The notes below the pieces were generated by a model. That model saw only the letters and a program-made list of their open reading frames with translations. It did not search any database and had not been told where the DNA came from. Of a DNA stretch of 64,000 nt, positions 11,001 through 21,752 are shown in pieces. Within the stretch, counting starts at the first letter, position 1, and each line of letters starts with the position of its first letter. Origin of the DNA: Dryococelus australis (Eukaryota > Arthropoda > Insecta > Phasmatodea > Phasmatidae); the NCBI GenBank assembly GCA_029891345.1, contig CM057000.1:135624163-135688162 (forward strand). The letters are read 5' to 3'. Position numbers and translations under genes: made by a program.

Positions 11001-13010
11001 CAAATAAAAATAAAAGTTCATTTTAGAAAGTAACTAAAGAAGTTATAGCCTTAAAAAAAAAAAGGCTAGCAATAAACTCTTTGATTGTGATTCAGTACTT
11101 ATATACAATTGTTTGTATTGAGTATGTTCGCAACAATTTGTCGAAAAAATAAGAACATAGGTAGGTGATCAGATATCCTTTATTATCCTAAATATACGAC
11201 AAATACCCCTTTTCGAGCAGAAATAACAGGATTATAGATTACTTGGACTAAAGTAATTTTGACTAAGAATAAGTAAGTGTATACTGACAACATTTTAAAC
11301 GAGAGAAGTTACGTATGGTATCCAACTTTTATTTTATATCGCCCATTGCCCCACTAAAACATTCTTTCCTTCAGTTACTTCAGCCATACACCTCCATCTC
11401 AAAACTTAATATTATTGATGGTGTTAAACTTAATCATGTCTTATATGAGAATATTATAACAATTAATCTAATTCAGTTTGTGTATAACGTTTGCAAATAC
11501 TGGGGAATCTAAAAACACGGAACAATAAGTCATACCTATGGTTTTGATATTGATTAGCCCGAAGCTGACAAAAAATTAAATCAGCACTTCTCACCTTCCG
11601 TTGCAATAATTTTGTAAATATGTTCAGATTTTTTACTATTTAACTCCGGATAGAATTGTGACAAGCGACCGCAGAAAATACTTTATTGCTGAAAAAAGTT
11701 TTATTGAAAACCGAAATACTCGAAACTTCTACATCGCAAACGATGTCTTATTATACTAACCCTTCAAATATTTAAAATTATTCTTAATACGGTCGGTTGT
11801 TGCCTTTTGCAAACCTCTAAAGTTCCGTATTTTACATAGTATACCTTCCCTTGTTGCGTTTTTTTTCTCAATTGTCATAAATGGCCCCTCCCAAGAGGCA
11901 GTCCTGGAAATCCCAACAAGGGCCTCGCAACCAGAGACCTCTAAGCAATGCATGAAAGAAAAAAAAAGGAGCTGTTTGACTGAGTGTTTGTAGTAGGCTA
12001 CTGCAGTGGTACCGAAGGAAATATTTATATAAAAGTAGAATTTTTACACTTTAATATCATACAATATCGTTAGCTATTGAGCCAGTGGATGACGTTATTA
12101 TAAGCAATGGTGGCTAAACAAGGAACTATTTCTTCGTACAAAGACAAATTCGAGTAGGCCGGATTTAAAAGTGGCTTATATTCCAAATTTCTTAGTTAAT
12201 GTGCACATCATTATCACGAAGTCACATAAATGGAGGATAATAAATCTACTAGCAATACACAGTAGTTATTTAGGATTACGTATCTCGCAGGGCAAAAGGC
12301 TAAACGACTTTAGAAAGAACTACTTAAGACGAGACTACTCTAGGCAAACATAACGTTGTACCGTCGTTTACAGTGTGATGAAATTTCTTTTAAGTAACGC
12401 TGGCCCGACCTTCAGTGTATTATATGCCATATATCATATGCTTCTACATAGCACATAGTTGGTGAAAATTTGTCTTCTATATGTGGGTAACTCCAGACCA
12501 ATTATTTTATGAAAGTGCCGTAAGTGGATTATATTGAATCTCCAATATAACCTTCTCGTTGTCCAGTGCTGCTAGGTATCTATAAGTAACTCATAAGACT
12601 ATATAATGTATTAAATAATCCGGTTTTGTTTGCGTGTATTTTAATATCATATTCTCGGCTTTTTGCGTAATGTAATTAAGCTGATAAATGACGTTTTTCA
12701 AAAATTACTGCCCCACATGTGGTAATGATGCATTTTTCTATTGACACGGAATGTAGTAATTACTTGGTTATAAATTCTGCAGAGTTGCTGACAACATGCG
12801 CAAGCTAGAACACTTTTTCGCCAGCCTGTGAAGCAAAACCATTATTGGACAGTTCGTGAGACGTCACAATAATTGCACGCCGCGATTGCTAGTCTGTATC
12901 CGAGTGATCTGGAAATGGCTGGTCGTGGAAAGGCTCCGGCAAGTGTAGGGTTAAGCATCTCCTCGTCTCATTGTTATTTCATCGACGGTTGTAATGTGAA
13001 CCATGTGGTC
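8060..13010. other. About 5 kb with no recognisable gene or element
   Basis: AT-rich DNA with short homopolymers, a short (TA)n run near 8183-8196 and two GC-richer patches (8500-8700 and 9720-9960, the latter after a 15-bp T run). The 60-100 codon frames here (for example 8702-8412 and 9941-9759 on the minus strand) show no domain, and I see no pairing into inverted or direct repeats. At 12915 the words ATGGCTGGTCGTGGAAAGGC resemble a histone amino terminus for a few codons only. Confidence 0.4.
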
Positions 13011-13394
13011 ACCATAGACTAAAGATGAGGTGAACCACTTATTCGTCTTGCGCATGTACCCAACATTGACCTACCCCAATAATATACAACTGTCAAAGTC
13101 ACATGGTCAACAGTGATGAATGTGTTTGTTTATATCTTAAATTTGAAATGACAAGCACTATTCTATGGATAAAACACTTGTACCAATTTTAATTAATTGA
13201 ACTGCCTTATAAATGTGTTAGAGGAAATATACGTACATCTCAAAATATTTGTTTAGAAATCAGTTTTCTAACCGAACCTCCAAACCATGCGGTTTTCGCC
13301 AGGCGTGTAGGCAGGTGAGCGGGTCAATGTTGGGACACGGAGACTGGTAATGCGTAGCCAGCGAGGTCGGTCTACCTCATATTCAGTCTATGGT
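13011..13394. mobile_element. 384-bp inverted-repeat element (MITE-like), family unassigned
   Basis: The left arm starts ACCATAGACTAAAGATGAGG and the right arm ends with its complement, CCTCATATTCAGTCTATGGT. The arms continue inward with CCCAACATTGACC (about 13060-13072) facing GGTCAATGTTGGG (13322-13334). Each arm is about 65-80 bp with some indels. The core is AT-rich and non-coding. The target duplication is not clear. I saw no second copy in the window. Confidence 0.7.
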
Positions 13395-15204
13395 AGTCAT
13401 ATCCTGACTTTAAGTTTTATTTCTTTGCTTCGTTGAATTGCGATGGCAAAGTTATTAGTCAAGTTGACAGATTGCTCCCACTGAGCGCCCACGTGCCTCT
13501 CCATCCTCCCCTTATGCATCTGTACCCGATACGGGTAAGGTATGAGACCACCCATCCTGTGATCCTCTCTGTTGTCCTTTATCTTGATCACTGTGGTGGT
13601 TGGCGCTCTAACCGAGAATCATTGTCTGATGTTCTTCTTACTTAGGCTCTTTTTTTCCAGCTAGTCTGTTCTTGGTCTGTGTTTCTCAGTCGGTATAGTT
13701 TCTAAGTAATTTCAGACGATACTACTCTTCTGTTACCCCCATTAGTTCCGAACAATGCAGCAGGAAGGGGGGGGGGTGCAGGCAAGGTTGACAATCACCT
13801 GCTGGGCCCTCCGGGACCAGTCCCTCTGGAGGAGTAAATGTTCCATTCTCTGTTCTAAGTCTTGCCTCCCTTCAATACTTTACAAACTTGTATCCGGTAA
13901 GAGGCTTAGCGTTGTCAAAAGTATATCTCCCATGGGTCTTGACCGCTTCTTTCCTGGCCTCTTCCAGGTCAAACTACTCTCCTCTTCTCCCGAAGGTCTC
14001 TTTGAGAAGTTTCTCCAGATCTTCCTTCTTCCTGGGAAGAATAGTTGTAGCCAGTAGCATTAGGTTTGTTCGGGCGACCTAAGCTTTTTACCTTCGAGAG
14101 CAAGTTGAGAATTTCTGAGAGCAGGGAAGAGCAAAAAGCGCACTGCTCTTTTCTGCTACCAACCGAACGCCAAAAGCCACGGAACTGTTTACTACTAATC
14201 AGCTGATCACAACATCATCAATCAGTAATTTTAAACTTGATTGAGGCATTGTAGGGCGATGGACACTTTCGAGTCGGCAAACAAACGGGTATATCCGATT
14301 AAAAGAGGATGCCTGGCAACCCTACTAGCATCAAATACTGTAAAATGGGCTATGCAATGACAGTCGTAATTTCGACATAACCCTAACTTTGCGACGCCTG
14401 ATAAAACAAAAACAAAGTTATTGGTTATTAGGCACAATTCAGGGTCTTTTATTGTTTGGGACATTAAAGTGGCCTGTGATTGGATATGACAAGTATTTAA
14501 TAATCACTGCGACTGGGATTTTAACACCTGTCTTTAAGGATGAAGGTAATATTTTCATCATTATCTACAATTACATTTACATGCCCTGCAGTAGTTCTCA
14601 GATGAGGGACAAACATATTCGCAGGTAAATAAACGTGACAGAAAATATTCTGAAGCAAAACTAGCACAATCTCGTTGTCTAGACTATAAACACACAAACT
14701 TGGCGTCCTTTTTTCTTGCTCTCGGTCTCACCGCTCCTCTGCTCTTCCCTGGACAGCAAGAGCAGAAAGTTCCTGCTCTTTGTGAGAAAAAGGAGCAGTG
14801 CTCCTGGCGCCCGAACAGCCATCCAAAAGAAAAAAAAAAAACACTTCCTGCCAAACGAACGCTCAAAATGAAACGAAAAGAGCAGGAAAGGAGTAGACGG
14901 AGTAGAAAGCTCAGGCCTCCCGAACAAACCTATTATGTCGTGCTGCTCGGTGTAAGGGAGCAGTATCCTATCACCTCCTTCGGTTTGTCTTGAGTACCGT
15001 GGCAATAGCTATCACGCGAGTTGGTAGTCAATATGAGCAGCACCACCAACTCAGTTGGTTTGGTCCCAGCGACTTCTTCGACCGCGCATACTCACTCGGC
15101 ACTTGTTGCCGATAATTTTGCTCTCAACCGCGGAACATTAAACGGTGACAATATTTTCAGCCACATAATGATGAAGACGAGGTTTTTACTCTACCACCGA
15201 GGTA
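13395..15204. other. No gene assigned; GAGCAG-rich segment and an unidentified reading frame
   Basis: On the minus strand a frame starting at an ATG near 14060 reads MLLATTILPRKKEDLEK and continues with KEAVKTHGRYTF and ENGTFTPPEGLVPEG. It has a charged, protein-like composition but is interrupted, and I do not recognise the family. Two stretches (14085-14180 and 14700-14990) are dense in GAGCAG/CTGCTC words with partly inverted similarity to each other. The rest is anonymous. Confidence 0.35.
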
Positions 15205-15880
15205 CTTCCAAAAAAAAAAAAAAAAATGTGTTTGGCTGTTTGGTGACACCGCCGTTCGTTTTGCGTGAATACGTCTACGTTGACGCGCTCGGACGCCTTG
15301 ATGTTTATCTTACGTTCCCGGCACCGCTTCACTAGATCATATGAGGTTTTATGGGTATCACTGGATTGCTTTCGAGACGCTCTTTCCAACCGTATATGAT
15401 TTCTGTACTTCGGTTCGGCATTTTGACGAGTATAGGCCGAAATTGTATTAAGTTTTCCTAATTTTTTACACATTAAACTCATACCATTTCACCATAACCA
15501 CGCCACACAAATGTTTTTACTAACGCGATCGATTGATTGTGACGAGAGCTGTTGATTGAAACCTAAACGAGTGTCGTAGCTTCTCCTAGTCAAAAGTTAT
15601 ACTACGCGGAAGTTACGAGACGCGGCGAAACGAACTCAAACTTGCGGCGCCCTCCCCACCCTCCTACCCTCTTCACCCCCCTCCCCCCACAGTCCTCACT
15701 CAACGTAACATATCCTTTGATCCTTTGGAAATCGAGTAGAGTAATTGAATTTTGAATGAAGGCGATAGATTCGGAGCTGCAATTCCAAACTGTATCCCCC
15801 GATTTTGTTATCATCTGATTTTCTGGATAGCCTGCCACTATGGTCACCAATTTAAAGACGTATTCATGTCAAAAACTCTT
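15205..15880 (-). repeat. Dispersed repeat E, copy 1, with an unrecognised conserved reading frame
   Basis: It matches copy 2 (24345-24980) in inverted orientation over its whole length, including non-coding parts. Near its 3' side (15430-15240, minus strand) it encodes KRCRERKINIKASERVNVDV followed by FTQN, almost identical to copy 2. Further upstream (15840-15710) it encodes TKSGDTVWNCSSES and IQNSIT, also preserved in copy 2. A run of T in the sense direction closes both copies. The basic KRCRERK stretch could be nucleic-acid binding, but I recognise no domain. This is probably a mobile element of unknown class. Confidence 0.6.
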
Positions 15881-17330
15881 TACAACAATCTCGGCGTGTG
15901 AAGATCGTCCTGAATATCTGTTTGAACCCTCGCTTTCGCTCTCGAAAAAAAAAAAGCGCTCGCGAAAGAACACTCGGGTACGTACACGTGACCTGTTTCG
16001 CAAGTTCTATTCGCAGGTCAGTTCCATAGCATACAAATCGTTGGGTCTTCCGATATCGGGCGGGTTGTCAAAGCCCTACGCTACTTTCCGTGCCCTAGGT
16101 GGGTGGACCTTCGAAACGGTACGTGCATATTTAACTACCAGCTCGCCGCTCGATCGCCGGGAATATTACGCTGGTAGTTCTCCCCCCCCCCCCCCTCACG
16201 TCATGACGATTCACATTTTGCTTCGTTTTCAATTAAAATCCGCCGAAATCGTTTCTCCCCCGTCCGCGGGTCAAGCCCGGGTCCGAACTGAATGAAGCCG
16301 ACGTTTCCAAAACTCTCTTCGTCCCCCCCCCCCCCCTTTACCGCCGACAAATCCTCCCTCTCCGAAATCCCGTCACGTAATTACACGGTTAGCGAACTAA
16401 TTACAGGCCGGCGATATTGACCTGCGATTGTCCCTGGTAGCAGGACAATGGACACCGGGCCGTGGTGACTTCACAGTCCTCGCGAAGACCAGCGCTCCTA
16501 GCGGTCAATGCCAGAACCCGGCCGCTTTGTGCGGTCGCAGTTGATAACCGCCCCGGGCACAGTTTTCAGGAAGTTCTGCTCCTGCCGACAGAATGTACCG
16601 ATGTCTTATTTGCGAGATGACAGACATTAATCCCCTGTCACACGGTCAAATTTTCGCCTTTAAATATATTTGACAATAAAAGTTGAAGACAAAATACGGG
16701 CACCAAACGTTTCCCCCCAACAAATTTTATCAAAGAATCTCGGGTGTTTTTGAAAATGTGTTGCACTGTCATTTTTTTTTTTTTTTTTTACTGAGAGAAT
16801 CAAATTTGTATTATTATTTAAAACTAATTTTCACAATGAGATATTGCTCTCGTTTTTCCATGCAGTGAATTACAGGAAGAAATGTAAGGAACGTTGTAAT
16901 TTATTTTCACTTCTTCACTATATTTCAATTTTATTAATCACAATGAAATCAAATGCTCTTAGTTCGTGATATTATGTGCAATATTCACTTAAAATAGATT
17001 AATTATCTTCATCAACTACTTCGTTTCCAGCAACTGTTCGTTATTTTAAAGTTTCTTGACGTCCATTTTTATCGTGTGCGATTCTGATTGGCTGAGACTG
17101 CCAAACATCAAGGAAAATTTCGGACCGGTCCAATCTTAAAATATTTGATGTAAACTGAAGCCGTCCAACTTTTTCAGACAAATATGGCGACGTTTATGAC
17201 GTTTCGATGACGTCATTACTGTCCAACTTAATATGACCAAGCTTATTGGAAGCAGTTTGACGGAAAAAAATTTGATTGTGTGACAAGAGATTTTATAACG
17301 GCGGTAGTAGCCGGCGCTCCTCACAACCAA
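15881..17330. other. GC-rich island and anonymous flank; no gene recognised
   Basis: From about 15950 to 16620 the GC content and CpG density are well above the local level, with two C runs (about 16183 and 16324). Short inverted pairs occur, for example AACTACCAGC and GCTGGTAGTT at about 16132 and 16171. TAATTA-type homeodomain words lie next to a Sox-like palindrome (separate entry). A 151-codon plus-strand frame (15840-16295) crosses the C run and is low-complexity in parts; I do not call it a gene. Beyond 16640 the sequence is AT-rich. Confidence 0.4.
16426..16451. promoter_or_regulatory. Possible inverted pair of Sox-type sites
   Basis: ATTGTCCCTG and CAGGACAATGG face each other across about 5 bp. 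ACAATGG is a Sox HMG-box core and its complement CCATTGT is nearly matched at the left. It lies 25 bp downstream of a CTAATTAC homeodomain-like word, inside the GC-rich island. Function is inference only. Confidence 0.25.
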
Positions 17331-17774
17331 AAGTTGTCCACGGCAAAGAGTACACTTTCGAAATCGACATTCGAAAAAGTGTCACTGCCCCCACCCTGCA
17401 TGATTTTTTAACGGGAACATTGATTGGCATGAGCCCTGTAAAGTTGGTAACGAAGGAGAGAAAGTAGTTCCGTGTCTTAGCGCTGAATTAAAAGTGTTAG
17501 GTAAACATTTAAGAATACTGAAATTATTTATTTTTTGTTTGGAGTTATTTTGAGTTTTTAAATACCTATATATATTTTTAAGTGTAACGATCAGCGAATT
17601 AAAAATATATATATATATCTTCTAATAATTCCACAGTTTCACTTCACCGACGCATTAATAAAGTGATCAGGCCAACGGCAATGTTAATTTCACATATGGT
17701 GTAAGAATACATAACGTTTACAAGTAGGTCTTAATTAGGGCTTTCAAAATTGCTCAGTTCACTGTGAACAGACC
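17331..17774 (+). mobile_element. MITE family A, copy 3
   Basis: A diverged copy with ends GTTGTCCACGGCAAAGAG and CAGTTCACTGTGAACAG. Internal family A blocks are all present in order (AAAGTTGGTAACGA, AGTGTTAGGTAAACAT, CACCGACGCATTAATAAAG). A short TA-rich expansion lies near 17570-17620. Confidence 0.85.
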
Positions 17775-18019
17775 GTAGCTCACATACGCCCATAGTTGAT
17801 GGAGGGGAAGTATATTTGTACGTTTAAAATAACTACACTGCTATTGAAAATCAGTTTCTTCAAATTATTCATATTGGATGTAAGTATTCTAACAACACGT
17901 ATATTATGTAATGTATTTTTCTGGCATTTAAAATTATAACAGTCGGACATTAAAAAATTTACAACAAGCTCAAATATTCTTCTTTGTAATTTTATACACA
18001 CACTTGTATACTGTATATA

Positions 18020-18433
18020 GCTGTTCGTGGTAAAATGAGAACTTTTGATAGCCCTGCTTAAGATCGACTTGTATGCACTTTGTGTATTCCTTCGCCTTGT
18101 GTAAAGTTAACGTTGTCATTTGTCTAATTAATTTATCCATGTTTCAGTGAGGTAGAAATGTGGAGTTGTAAGGAAAGGGAATATGTTACATATCTGGTCA
18201 TTTTTACACTTCGCTGTATTAAAAAAAGAAAGCTAAGTAAATAATTTAAGTTATCACAAATGGTTACCTAACACTTGTTATGCTACGTTAAGTTACGGAA
18301 CTGTTTCCCATCTATCATTACCAACTTCACTGGGCGGATGTCACCTAGTGCATCCGTAAAAATATATGCTGGCAGAGGCAGTAACTTTTTTCTAAGGTTG
18401 ATTTCAAAAGTGCTCACTTTATTGTGAACAGCC
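18020..18433 (-). mobile_element. MITE family A, copy 4 (reverse orientation)
   Basis: The ends are GCTGTTCGTGGTAAAATGAG and CACTTTATTGTGAACAGCC. The internal blocks run opposite to copy 3, which lies only 246 bp to the left, so the two form a large imperfect inverted repeat. Non-coding. Confidence 0.88.
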
Positions 18434-18514
18434 TTTACACAGACATATCAAACGTCATAGGACAGCACTAGGTATTTGAAGGCAATGGTCGGCGGCGCCA
18501 CCGTGGTGCCCAGT

Positions 18515-19105
18515 CTGTACAAATTTGGGGTACATTCCCTTGCATGTAAGGGAAGCTAATTACCTCTACATGTAAGGTAAAATTACCTCTTAAATGTAGA
18601 GTAAATTTACTTAAAAAGTAAAATACTATTCCCTAATCGTGCTGGAAATGTACCTGAGAAAAGTGGGAAAAATTCCCATACAAGTAAGGGAAAATTAACT
18701 ATATTGTAAAATAAAATTACATTAAAAAATATCACGGAGTATTACTACTATAAATATTTTATTACCTCTATCATCTGACGAATAGTGACCGAAATCTCAA
18801 CATTAAAAACTTCGACACTGTCTGATGGATGGGCGCGAACCATGACTCTCTATCACGACAGGCCGATGCGCTATCCATTACAATACGACGACACCCTAAC
18901 AACGTCACTAAATATAGCGTGTTGGAGGATTGTTTCTTCTGCCCGTCCCGCCACTTAGCTGTTGAGAATGCTGAAGAAATGCACGCGTCGTAAGGAAATT
19001 ATCCCATATGTATGGGATTTTCCACGACCATGTACGTGAATTTTACTCCAGAGTGCGGCAATTTTACTTTACCTGTAAGGAAAACTATGTTTCCCCCACG
19101 AGTTT
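18515..19105. mobile_element. AT-rich foldback-like element with TTACATGTAA sub-repeats and a tRNA-like core
   Basis: Both ends carry GGGG..ACAT followed by variants of CCTTACATGTAAGG, inverted relative to each other (18530-18620 and 18990-19090). Repeated TAAAATTACC and GGTAAATTT words give it a foldback character. In the middle, minus strand, about 18895-18800, GGATAGCGCATCGG and GGTTCGCGCCC resemble RNA polymerase III A and B boxes, so a tRNA-like module seems embedded. Boundaries are approximate. Confidence 0.45.
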
Positions 19106-19109
19106 GCGA

Positions 19110-19415
19110 ATATTACGTTACACTTGTCAGGTATTGCGCAGGACTGCTCTCAGTTGTACTCTGGCATAGTGCGAGTGTGTGCTGGTCATGGGACTGCGTT
19201 GCAGCCGTTTATGTACTTCACGTGTCCCCACAACTATGGGGTTTCCCAGTAGGATAATGCATCGTGTCGTCTGCCCGAGTTGCCCAGAATCTTCGAGAAG
19301 CATTCTGGAGAGTTTCAACGACTGTTGTGGCCACCTCATTCACCCGACACGAACTCCGTCGAGCATTTTTGGGACGTGGTTGCGATATCAAATCACACCC
19401 AAGATTCTGGACCAA
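19110..19415 (+). pseudogene. Tc1/mariner transposase relic, catalytic region (5' part of a split copy)
   Basis: A frame from about 19247 reads Q-stop-DNASCRLPE and then LLWPPHSPDTNSVEHFWDVV, the hallmark DNA and SPD.N..EH.WD motifs of Tc1-type transposases, with the Asp and Glu about 35 residues apart as expected. An in-frame stop lies at 19250-19252. Upstream, 19110-19245 is probably more of the same gene but too decayed to read with confidence. The frame runs into the inserted element at 19416, after which the C-terminus resumes at 20357. Confidence 0.8.
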
Positions 19416-20356
19416 CACTGAGAGAAAAAGATTTTGTTGAGTCAAACAAAATTTGTTTGGTGCAACCAAATTATTTGTTTGTATAGTGGCAATGAAATAG
19501 TTTATTGCTAAAACCATAGTATCGTGTCGTTCTCATGTGGTTGCCCCAAACTGTAAGATTTGTTTTTTTGCAACTAAAGATTTGTTTGGTTACACGTTCA
19601 TTAAACAGTTTGGGCCAACATAAAAAAAAAAATTAAAGTTCGACCGAGTTTCGAACCTAGATCACCTACGTCCGAGCGTGCTACGCCTTAGTACATTTTT
19701 TTTCTTTCGTTTCCCTTCATTTGACAATTGACGTCGACGAAGCTCTAGTGGGACCTGCTTGCTTACGAATTCCCAGTGCGTCGGAGGCACCGGGGCACGA
19801 ACCCGCGACCCTCCGACCCCTAGTCGGCCACCCTACCCTGAACTATGAGAGCAGGGCTTTGTAGTTTCAGCTAACGTGACAACTGTTGACGCCGGGAAGC
19901 TTTCAAGTACATATACTGCAAATATTGGGCAACGTGTGCAAACAAATATTTCCAAGTTTTACAGCTTTACTTGTCAGTTTCTTGTTGCATTTGTTTTATT
20001 AATGTGTTTATACGATTGTTAATCATCAATATATGTACTAATAAACACGGTTAGTATCCTAATTGTCACAAAAAAACACAAACCAACTCTCGAGCTGTAT
20101 TTTCGAACGAAGCCAGTTAAATGAGTGACCAAACAAATATATACAGTTCATTCAACAAAATATTCAGTTGACAGTATATATATTTTTTTGGCCCAACACA
20201 GAGATTTTGTTGATTTAAACATAGATTTTGCTAGATGAACAAAAGTAATTTTGTTGCTTTTCAAATTTCGTTCGCTCAACAATATATTTCGTTAGGGCAA
20301 CTAAATATATATTTGGCCCTATACAAACAAATATTTTGAATGATTTTCTCTCATTG
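19416..20356. mobile_element. Inverted-repeat element inserted in a Tc1 transposase; contains tRNA-like modules
   Basis: The left end CTGAGAGAAAAAGATTTTGT and right end (ending ATGATTTTCTCTCATTG) are inverted copies over about 16 bp. Subterminal regions on both sides are dense in TTTGTTG/CAACAAA words (19430-19620 and 20120-20340), giving long foldback potential. Flanking sequence on both sides reads as one Tc1 transposase, which defines the insertion. Superfamily unknown; no clear target duplication. Confidence 0.65.
19640..19860 (-). repeat. Two tRNA-like (SINE head) modules inside the 19.4-20.4 kb element
   Basis: On the minus strand, GGTTCGAAACTC near 19650-19665 and GCGGGTTCGTGCCCC near 19795-19810 resemble Pol III B boxes. 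TAGTTCAGGGTAGGGTGGCC, just upstream of the second, resembles an A box. Neither folds into an obvious functional tRNA. They may be SINE fragments or parts of the host element. Confidence 0.4.
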
Positions 20357-20490
20357 CACGAATAGCAGAGGGCTGTGAGTAGCTATTTAGATGGGATGGG
20401 GAAACTTCTCTCCACATGTGTTTCGATCACTTGTGGAATCGATGCCTATAGAGAGTAGCTGTACTTCGCGGGGCTACAGGAGAGCCTACA
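20357..20490 (+). pseudogene. Tc1/mariner transposase relic, C-terminal part (3' part of a split copy)
   Basis: After the inserted element the frame reads LFRWDGETSLHMCFDHLWNR followed, after a stop, by RVAVLRGYR. Tc1 enzymes end with a similar pattern (W..........F..L..SM..R....I..RGG.T.Y). Short and decayed. The call rests on position next to the 19110-19415 relic as much as on similarity. Confidence 0.55.
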
Positions 20491-21705
20491 ATATAATACA
20501 GCCACATCCCTTGAATACTGGCATGTCAGTGTACGTATTAAAAATATATCAAGAAATGCACATAGTTTAAATTCTACATTTTGGTGTTACTTCGAGTATT
20601 GAAATGTCCTCGGAAGTTCGTAGATTATTATTAGTAATAATATACATTTTTTTAAAGGATTAGTAGAACAATAGCGATCATGGCAACCCAGTCTTTCATA
20701 AAGTCACGTTTCTTATATTTATGAAGCTCTGAGAGTGCAAACGTTTCAGTCAATTAGTGCAGTGTCAATTCGAAGGCGACGTGTCAGCCATTTTGACACT
20801 ACTGATCATAGTCACCCTATTCTCACTAGGCCTATACTGTATTCATTTAATCATACTGCACGCATTGTTGGCAGTCATTTTTGAAATGCAAGTGGACATA
20901 CATACAAATATGAAGAAGACGGTAGATAAAAGATTCGCTTTTATCGATTTTTATAACGCAGCACACTTACACGGTCGATAAAAATACCGAACAACATGCA
21001 CATTTCCGTGAGAAAGTCTGATGGTGTTGTCATCTCTTTGCAACATCATAAAATGTAATCGTTCTAAAAGCTGGAATATAAATAGGCCTGTAATAGAATA
21101 CGAAAATTTGAATACCCTCTCCCTTATGTATTTCTGGGAAGATGCCTAGTGTATTTAAACAGTAAAATATACGCAAAAATATAATAATCATACATTATTC
21201 AAAAAGTTCTTGAAAAATACTTACTGTAGTGAAGCCCTTGACGCCATTTTCTATTTACATCCTGAGTTGTTTCTACAGAGTTGTCTAGTATTTACAATTT
21301 TGCCAACGAAATTTATGACTGCAAAAATACACTTTAAAATAAAATAAGACGTGGTTTAGAGATAAGGTAGTTAGTGTAATTCCAATGCTTACGAACCATG
21401 AATTTCACGATTTGGACGCGAATCTGATCAACGTTCTCTGTAGCTACCTGATAAGGCCAAGCACCTTACATAGTGAACTTCCTCCTCAGCCAGTATTTCG
21501 GCGGCAAAGATCATATCAGATCATTCTGGTCACGTTTAGATAACGATGAACGTAATCAAACATGGTCAAAATTCTGTTAAACACTATTTTCGCCTCAACA
21601 ATGTTAATCTTGTAAATCTTTGTGCCATTTTAATGACGAGGTAGCCCAACCATGTTTCCACTCCTCTAATTCAAAAGGCAGTACTGCAATCATGTGCAAA
21701 GTACT

Positions 21706-21752
21706 TATCGGCTCTAAAGACCTCACTGTTAAGAGCCACCCAAATCTATTTG
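21706..21752 (+). repeat. SINE S2, 3' fragment
   Basis: GACCTCACTGTTAAGAGCCA followed by CCCAAATCT matches the 3' part of SINE S2 elsewhere (38086-38158 and 38359-38619). The head is missing. Confidence 0.6.

Noticed and set aside
12915-12960. ATGGCTGGTCGTGGAAAGGC, like the start of a histone H4 or H2A gene
   Set aside because: Similarity covers only six or seven codons and the frame stops shortly after.
14806-14820. TGGCGCCCGAACAG, identical to a lysine-tRNA primer-binding site
   Set aside because: No LTR end (CA) precedes it, no matching direct repeat was found nearby and no retroelement coding follows; probably coincidence in a GAGCAG-rich stretch.
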